Of a DNA stretch of 64,000 nt, positions 58,011-64,000 are shown piece after piece. This DNA comes from Apostichopus japonicus (Eukaryota > Echinodermata > Holothuroidea > Aspidochirotida > Stichopodidae). The stretch is from contig NC_092562.1 of NCBI RefSeq assembly GCF_037975245.1, positions 20,967,054-21,031,053 of the forward strand. The letters run 5' to 3'. The position numbers and the translations under genes were made by a program. The first letter of the stretch is position 1; every line of letters begins with the position of its first letter. Under the pieces are notes generated by a model. The model was not told where the DNA came from. It ran no database searches and saw only the letters and a list, made by a program, of their open reading frames with translations.

Positions 58011-58285
58011 TAGGGACATAGGAAAGAAAAAGAAGTGTCCTCAAATCTCAAAATTTTGGCTTCTTATCTCAAAAATTAATTTTAAAGTCATGCAATTAAG
58101 ACTTTTCATCTCAAACGTTTTACTACTAAAGTCAAAATTTTGACTTTTTATTTACCTTGTTAGTCAGAATTAAGTAAAGACTTTGGGATAAAAAGTCAAC
58201 ATTTTGAGATAAAAAGTCCAAATTTTGAGATTAAAAGTCCATGCACCTTTGGGGTTTGAGGACTCCTTTTTGCCCTATGTCCCTA
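58011..58285. mobile_element. MITE with TAGGGACATAGG termini and AAAATTTT-palindrome core
   Basis: The left end TAGGGACATAGG and right end CCTATGTCCCTA are inverted, as are GTCCTCAAA and TTTGAGGAC just inside. Both ends are flanked by TTA, compatible with PIF/Harbinger; if the terminal TA is the duplication, Tc1/mariner fits instead. The core repeats (A)GTCAAAATTTTGA(C)-type words in both orientations. Confidence 0.85.
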
Positions 58286-58827
58286 TTAAGCCAACGTAGA
58301 ATTGGAATACCTTTAAATTTTATAATTTCTTTCTTGCTGTTACCATGCTTTGCATCCCCTCCCAACCTCCTCCCCCCCCCCTTCTAAATTCATGTCGGTT
58401 AGTCCAGTATTTCGTGACTTTGATTTTGTATCACGTTTCGGAAATAACCGTTTGCACTGGTATGGAAGCTGGTCAGTGATTCAGGCCTACTTATCAATAG
58501 CTATCCAGATGGTCGGGGCCGGGCGATCCCAAGCGCACCTTATTGGGCCAACACCTTGGCACCCCGTTCGCCAGTAGGCTCACTGCACATAGCCTACTAC
58601 ACATACTGCACATACTACAGCTAAGTTCTACCACCCAAATAAGCCTTAAAATAAAGATAACATGTTTCAAACTTAGCATTTTCTGTCACTGCTATAGCTA
58701 TGCAACAGAATATTTACGAACGTGTTGTAGGCCTACCGTATCACTCAGACACTATGTATGCATATTGTGTGTGTTAGATGGAACACGTATCGCGTGCTTG
58801 TAAGCATAGCCAAATGAGCCATGTTTA

Positions 58828-58872
58828 TATATATATATATATACACATAGATAGATAGATGGATGGATATAT
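58828..58872. repeat. (TA)n / (GATA)n microsatellite
   Basis: TATATATATATATATATACACATAGATAGATAGATGGATGG, a simple repeat. Confidence 0.9.
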
Positions 58873-59232
58873 ATCGAACCATGCCAATTGATTAGAAAAC
58901 AGCCCACCATCATTAAAGAGTATATAATTATGTGAGGGCATATGATGACTTAATGACCCTTTCAAAAAGACTCCGGCAGTTGGTAAGAAAATCCATCGTT
59001 TTAAGAAGAGCTCAGGGCGGATATAACCGAGTGTACTTGACAAAGGTGTTGATGAATACTTTTGGAACCACAATGCTTTTTGTAGGGTACCAGTACAAAC
59101 CGTGTGAGAGGTCTTCGAGTGCGTCATCGGAACTCAGTCATGGGAATATTAACACGAGGTATTCACAAATTGATTTTACGCTATTGCGCAAGTAGACAGA
59201 TTAAAAGACAAGCTAACACAAATATGATATGT

Positions 59233-59390
59233 CAAGGGCGTAGGAACCGGGGGGCTGGGGGCGCCAAATTGCATCTGAGGCCACCTGGAAATGCAAAAAA
59301 ATCCAAAAATGCAAAAAAATCTTAGACCCATTCCCCAGGCTGGCCATCAGTCTTCAGCCCCCCACTCAAAAGTACCTTCCTACGCCACTG
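59233..59390. mobile_element. hAT MITE, 158 bp, with 8-bp target duplication
   Basis: Ends are CAAGGGCGTAGGAACC and CTTCCTACGCCACTG (inverted). It is flanked on both sides by TGATATGT (59225-59232 and 59391-59398). The interior is G/C-rich with A-runs and has no coding. Confidence 0.93.
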
Positions 59391-59765
59391 TGATATGTCA
59401 TCATTCAATATATATTACTTGAAACAAAAAGGGGGAAATGGGGTAATCATTGTAAAGCCATCAAGTTTCGCAGTTTATGCGACCTTTAAAGTTTACTCCA
59501 TATTTTTCTGAATGTTCTCTCTTATGCATGGAGTTTGAAGTATGACGTAATCATAAACCTCAGCATACAAACAAATATAGGTCAATTTCACTGAAAAAAA
59601 TTGTTTTATTGTGGAAAACTTCGCACTATTGTTTATGTAAAAATGCTAATTACATGTGAGATCCTTTTGTCAAGACAGAGAGTGAAGCATGATGCAGTAT
59701 ATAGGCTAGAGTTGTATGCTATACAGGTGCGTATCCAGGGGGGGGCGTTGGGGGCGCGCGCCCCC

Positions 59766-59938
59766 CGGGTAAGAAAAAGAGAAGAGAAAAAAAGAGAAGA
59801 AAAAAGGAAAAAGGAAAAAGGAGGGGAAAAAAGAGGAGAAGGAGAGGAAGGAAGGGAAAAGAAAAAGAAGAAAGAGAGGAAAAGGAGAAAAGAGGGAGTA
59901 AAAGCAAAACGCGAAGACACCGGGAAGAGAAAGAGGAA
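59766..59938 (+). repeat. ~170-base polypurine tract
   Basis: The plus strand is almost purely A and G from about 59766 to 59938. The apparent Lys/Glu/Arg reading frame is a composition artefact. Confidence 0.92.
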
Positions 59939-60255
59939 CAGTGACATCATTACAGCGCTGAAGGGTAGCCAGTGACGGATCAATGATTTCTTAAAAGTGT
60001 GACTCACCTTACCCCTTACACCGACAACTCCATTTTTTGACGTTTCCATTTTCCTCTCTCACTAATGATCTTTATATATACTATATATGGTCTATCATAA
60101 CGCGTGTGTAGAATTGTGCTATGAAACCAACTGTGGCTGGTCTCGAACTCGACCGTGTCGTCGGGGAACATGACGCATTTTGGGATGAGGGCGACCGCCC
60201 CCCCCCCCATTCAGCATTTTTTAAATGATATCGCTAAGTAATTTCAAAATAGAAA

Positions 60256-60455
60256 GTGCTTAGAGGCAACTTACAAGGCCTGGGAAGTGTCATTTCCAGC
60301 GATCTGGGAGACATTTTCGGCCAAAATTTGCTTGTACGCTTCGCGCTAACAAATGGTCCTGGGTAGTGCCATTTCCAGCGATCTGGGAGGCATTTTCGGC
60401 CAAAATTTTCTTGTACGCTTCGCGCCAACCTATGGTGGCGCTACGCTTAGATAAT
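60256..60455. repeat. Dispersed module, internally duplicated copy
   Basis: GTG.CATTTCCAGCGATCTGG and CATTTTCGGCCAAAATTT.C plus TTGTACGCTTCGCGC occur twice in tandem (about 60286 and 60366). Only the second continues into CCAACCTATGGTGGCGCTAC. Confidence 0.85.
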
Positions 60456-60851
60456 TTGCCTACAGGCTTCGCCCCTCCCTTGGCAAATTCCTCGCTAGGC
60501 GCCTGTTCGAATTTGTAACACAAACAGCAGATATCACATCATATCAGTGAGCATGAAAATGGCGCTCCAGGATGAAAAGCCTCAAAACTGTCCGACTTGC
60601 CTGAAACAATAACCAAACATTTTCGCGCGCGTTCAACGTGTTCATGTCAATATCATATAAGCAAGCATCGGTTATTACATCGCATGCCATCATGTACCGT
60701 ACGGTCCGTTAAAATTGCGCAGTATACCGCGGGATGCTAATGTAAACAACGACATGTCTCATGTAGATGTATAAAAAGCATGGAGGTCCAATTATGTCAA
60801 AATTCTCTTTTACATTAGTAATGGCGAATTAGGGCCTGCACCCCCGCCGCG

Positions 60852-61234
60852 CAGTGGCGGAGCGTCCATATGGTCAGGGGGGCGGATGCCCCCCCCCCCC
60901 CTGACGGACTCAAATGGACTGCTGGCGCCTTTTTCAGTTCTTTATCACTTTTTAATTATTCTAGATTACTGACTTTTTATTGCGCTCTCATCTACTTATT
61001 GACATTTGTCACATTTTGTTGGTGTAATTTGGCGATGACACCTTATTCTTCGTTTATCTGCAAATTAGCCAGGCCCGGAAAGGGTCATTTCCTGCGATCT
61101 AGGGAGTATCTTTACTCAAAAATTTTCTGTACGCTACGCGCCAACCAGTGGTGGCGCTCCGCTTAGATAGTGTCGAAAGCGCCCCTTCAGACCATTCTCG
61201 CCACTCCTGACCAATACCCCTAGCTCCGACACTG
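60852..61234. mobile_element. hAT MITE, 383 bp, with perfect 8-bp target duplication
   Basis: Begins CAGTGGCGGAGCGTCC and ends TAGCTCCGACACTG (inverted). Flanked by CCGCCGCG at 60844-60851 and 61235-61242. A copy of the dispersed module (61060-61175) lies near its right end. It is nested inside the 59725-61920 element. Confidence 0.93.
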
Positions 61235-62564
61235 CCGCCGCGCCTCCTACGCCTATGTGTATAGTGTTCGGTTTCGGAAATATCTGCTATTTTTTCATTT
61301 CCTTCAACCAAGTTTTATAATAGCCGTTATAACAGGTTTTAATATTTGTACACTAATAAATTAACTGTGTCTGAATTTTCGAATTTTTCTGACCAACATT
61401 CTACATCACACTTCCCTCTACTCGTGCAATTTTGACCGGTCTGTTAGGGGTTGAAGGAAGTTTTTTCTATATTGGTTGTCCATAGATGAAATTTTGTACA
61501 AGATTATGGGTATGTTTTGAAGTGAGTTTATTCACGAGAAATGTGAATTTTCAAATTCTGAACAAATATGGGGCTTAAAACCTTGAAAAGTTGGGCTGAC
61601 GGCTATTGTGGGCCGCGACGTAGAATCACCTACAAAAGCAAAGACCCACAGGAGATGAGATCAAGTCGAACATGATGTGTGCCGGGTTGACAATCTTCAA
61701 AAAGGTTATGGATGGAAAAAAAAACTATTAGGAAATACTTGGTTCTCAGGCAAAAAGTGTACATCTGGTTGGTCATTTCAAGCCCGAGAAGTGCCGTTTC
61801 CGGTGATCTGGGGGGTTTCAAAACAAGAAATTTTCTTGTACGCTGCGCGCCAACCGATGGTGGCGCTCCGCTTAGATAGTAATTCGCGCCCCCCGGGTTT
61901 GAAAATCCTGGATACGCGCCTGCTATACTAGTGTGCAATTATATACAAATTATTTAATCAAGTTAATACATATATGTATTCAATAGTTTATTTCATTCAT
62001 GATAAAGACTCAAATTACAGAGAAATGTGGCTAAACGCATGTCGCCCCTTCCACATCCCCGCCCACCACCACGCGTATATACCATTCACGCAGACTAGTG
62101 CATGCATGGGCGGTTTATAGATTGATCGGTAGGTTAATCGACTGTCAACAGGGACCCGGGCGGATCTACAAACATTCATTTGCTCCAAACAAGGTACATA
62201 GAGAGAAATTTGCACGTTCCTTACTCTTTACCGATGTTGTCTTATACACCGCGGTATATAGCGATCGGTATATACTCATTTCCTTATCAACCGGTACTGG
62301 TCACACGGGTCCTCTACCGAGCAATCATGGATCCGTCACTGGTCAGGGTATCTGTATAATCACATGACCCCAATCACATGATCCCCATGTGTACTACAGC
62401 AAAAGGTTGGTCGCATATTTATTAGAACATTGCAAAGATCTTGTCCGTTGGAAAAGTATTTTTCCTATTTGGCAACATATTCACAATTATGAATAGATTT
62501 TCATTATTTTATCTTATTTTTCTCCATATCTCTCTACCTCTCTCTCTCTCTATTTCTTGTTCAG

Positions 62565-63826
62565 ATCGTCAAAATGTTGTGGCTGTCACTTGGTACGGGA
62601 CTGCTGAGCAGTTTTATGCTCTTTTCATATGTAAAAGGTACAGAACATATGATGAAACACTATCGGTGGGTCTTTGTGTGTTTCGGACTGCTACCCATCT
62701 CATTGGTCTATTCTGCAGTTTTCAATATCCGCAATTGGATCGTGTTTAAACTAAAGAGCGCCCCTAAAAATCACAAAAGCAAGGTGGAACAAGTATCCAA
62801 ACAGGTAAGTTGATTGATTGCAAAAGATATACTTGAAACGTGAAGGGAAGGGGTATATATGAGCTGAAAGAAGGGCTTTAATAAAAACAAAAATTATTCA
62901 TGTACATCGATAACAAAAGTATAGGTCTCAACAAGATTAAGTCGGTTGTCCGTCACAAGAAGTTGCTTTCTAATTCTCTGTACCGTTCCAATACGATTCG
63001 AATTAATGAAAAAAATCCTCACGGCCGATTTTGTGAGGCCCCCCCCCCCCAAAAAAAAAAAATATTTGTCTAGCTCAGGACCTGAAAATGGCCGAGTCCG
63101 ACTCTGCGTATATACTGGAAGAAATGAAATTAACCGATTAATATACTTTTGTTTCCTCAGATAAAAGACTGGAGAGCATCCGGCTCAAAACAAAAATTGT
63201 GCACATCCCGTGCAAGCTGGGAGTCCCACAGCTTACGGGAGGGTAAATACAAGAAAACAGACAGAAAAATCAACTTAAATCTGGTCGATATTCTCGAAAT
63301 CAACACCGAAAAGGGGTATGTGAGGGCAGAAGCAATGGCGACCATCGGTGAACTGACGGCAACCTTAATCCCGATGGGATGGACCGTACCCGTGATTCCG
63401 GAACTAGATGACTGCTGTGTTGGTAAGTTCATATATAATCAATCAAGGGAGTTTTACTTTGTTTTAATATCCAAAGAGTGAAAACTTCACCCTTGGAGGT
63501 CTTTGAGAGTGTCTAACTCTATCACTCTAATTGTGCATGTAGTTGCCAATTCTCTCTTTACTTCTCTTTAATCACACCTTTGAACATTACTTTTCTAACG
63601 TTTAAACACCCTGGCACATTTGTAATTACATTATTATTATTATTTTTTATTGTTATTATTATTTTTATTATTATTATTAATATTATTATTATTTTGCTCT
63701 TCTCCAGGTGGACTCGTAATGGGGAGTGGTGTGGAGAGCACATCGCACAAATACGGTCTTTTCCAGCACATATGTAAATCCTTTGAGATTGTTCTAGCAA
63801 CTGGAGAAGTAAAGAGGTGTTCTAAG
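62565..63826 (+). CDS. DHCR24: Second delta24-sterol reductase, divergent copy, 3' part beyond window
   Basis: Coding exons 62574-62804 (231 nt), 63161-63422 (262 nt) and 63708-63826 (119 nt) have the same lengths and phases as exons 1-3 of the complete gene. The first is preceded by a long CT tract and TTCAG acceptor 9 nt before the ATG, as in the other copy. The product begins [20 protein letters not shown] and keeps [38 protein letters not shown] and the family Glu in SFEIVL. The first exon is about 79% identical to the paralogue. Exon 2 is more divergent: CTSRASW replaces [15 protein letters not shown] replaces EPLVTMGQ, and DDCCVG replaces DDLTVG. No stop or frameshift is seen, so it is probably functional, with a possibly shifted substrate range. 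Exons 4-8 should lie beyond 64000. Confidence 0.93.
62574..62804 (+). CDS. DHCR24: Second DHCR24, coding exon 1
   Basis: ATG at 62574; donor AAACAG|GTAAGT. Carries the same two N-terminal hydrophobic segments; differences from the paralogue cluster after residue 50 (FNIRNWI, and [12 protein letters not shown] near the exon end). Confidence 0.94.
63161..63422 (+). CDS. DHCR24: Second DHCR24, coding exon 2
   Basis: Acceptor TTTCCTCAG, donor GTTG|GTAAGT. Encodes [20 protein letters not shown] ... [20 protein letters not shown] ... [12 protein letters not shown], with several replacements at positions that the first copy shares with human. Confidence 0.94.
63625..63695. repeat. (TTA)n microsatellite in second DHCR24 intron 2
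   Basis: ATTATTATTATTATTTTTTATTG and TTATTATTATTATT runs end 13 bp before the exon 3 acceptor and may serve as its pyrimidine-poor 3' tract. Confidence 0.9.
63708..63826 (+). CDS. DHCR24: Second DHCR24, coding exon 3
   Basis: Acceptor CTTCTCCAG, donor TCTAAG|GTTCGT (weaker than in the paralogue). Encodes [20 protein letters not shown] and [19 protein letters not shown]. Bases after 63826 are intron to the window end. Confidence 0.92.
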
Positions 63827-64000
63827 GTTCGTACGTCTCTCGAAATAAGAAAATCATATGATAGGCACGTGACGTCGCAAGATTGTCCCAAGCCTCGCCC
63901 CACTCCCGTCATGGCGGGGGCGTCGGAAGGTATTTGGTATTGGTACGGCAGATCAGGGTGTGGCCATCTATTATAATTATCGGGGAGACGTTTGGTATGT

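Larger units (their letters stand above)
59725..61920. mobile_element. ~2.2-kb non-autonomous hAT-like element, nested
   Basis: The left terminus GGTGCGTATCCAGG and right terminus CCTGGATACGCGCC are inverted. TGCTATAC flanks both sides (59717-59724 and 61921-61928), though the exact edge is ambiguous by one to three bases. It contains a purine tract, a duplicated copy of the dispersed module, another MITE (60852-61234) and a module copy next to its right end. No transposase frame is visible. Confidence 0.75.
42901..62564. other. 19.7-kb region between the divergent DHCR24 copies
   Basis: It must hold both promoters and 5' noncoding exons, which were not located. Most of the rest is mobile DNA: AGGTCA repeats (43.2-43.5 kb), two hAT remnants, SINEs, MITEs, a CR1/L2-like relic, a Jockey-like relic, minisatellites, and nested hAT MITEs at 59.2-61.9 kb. 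One weak candidate host gene is at 53.55-54.38 kb. Stretches 46.1-47.2, 49.4-50.7, 51.0-52.5 and 57.0-58.0 kb show nothing identifiable beyond AT-rich sequence. Confidence 0.6.

Noticed and set aside
59601..59975. 124-codon Lys/Glu/Arg-rich frame and its antisense Ser/Phe/Leu-rich frame
   Set aside because: Both are translations of the polypurine tract.

Overview
The window is eukaryotic, from an invertebrate deuterostome. It is AT-rich, its genes have many GT-AG introns, and more than half of it is introns and transposon debris. The gene content and repeat style (dense hAT-type MITEs, CR1/L2-like retroposons, repeats full of AGGTCA words) suggest an echinoderm, possibly a sea cucumber. That placement is inference, because no ribosomal or mitochondrial marker is present.

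Two gene families can be reconstructed exon by exon. (1) EFCAB14 (EF-hand calcium-binding domain protein 14), plus strand, 1798-27826: 12 coding exons join in frame to 729 codons plus stop. The product has a basic/acidic N-terminus like human EFCAB14, one membrane segment, a long coiled-coil stalk, Pro- and Ser/Thr-rich spacers, and two C-terminal EF-hands. (2) DHCR24 (delta24-sterol reductase), present twice. A complete minus-strand gene (34751-42891, 8 coding exons) encodes 516 residues, the same length as human DHCR24. A divergent second copy on the plus strand starts at 62574, and its first three coding exons lie inside the window. The two copies point away from each other across about 19.7 kb, and share intron positions, phases and exon lengths (231, 262 and 119 nt) plus a splice acceptor 9 nt before the ATG. 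EFCAB14 and the complete DHCR24 converge. In human both genes lie on chromosome 1p.

Layout: 1-1.8 kb, GC-rich transposon remnants; 1.8-27.8 kb, EFCAB14, whose intron 9 carries an antisense CR1/L2-like element with an intact 3 kb endonuclease/reverse-transcriptase ORF and whose intron 10 carries a ~466 bp foldback and a 226 bp tandem duplication; 27.8-34.7 kb, intergenic with two TTAA-flanked MITEs and short-hairpin arrays; 34.7-42.9 kb, DHCR24, with a 16-unit 50-bp minisatellite filling one intron; 42.9-62.5 kb, a transposon graveyard with hAT remnants whose target-site duplications can be read, SINEs, a degraded retrotransposon, MITEs and a possible small membrane-peptide gene; 62.5-64 kb, the second DHCR24.

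The most interesting biology is the inverted duplication of the sterol side-chain reductase with fast divergence of one copy, which suggests a specialised sterol or triterpenoid branch. The most interesting DNA structures are the minisatellite that repeats a 5'-splice-site-like motif just downstream of a real donor, hAT insertions with a paralogous empty site in the same window, and one sequence module shared by MITEs with different termini.
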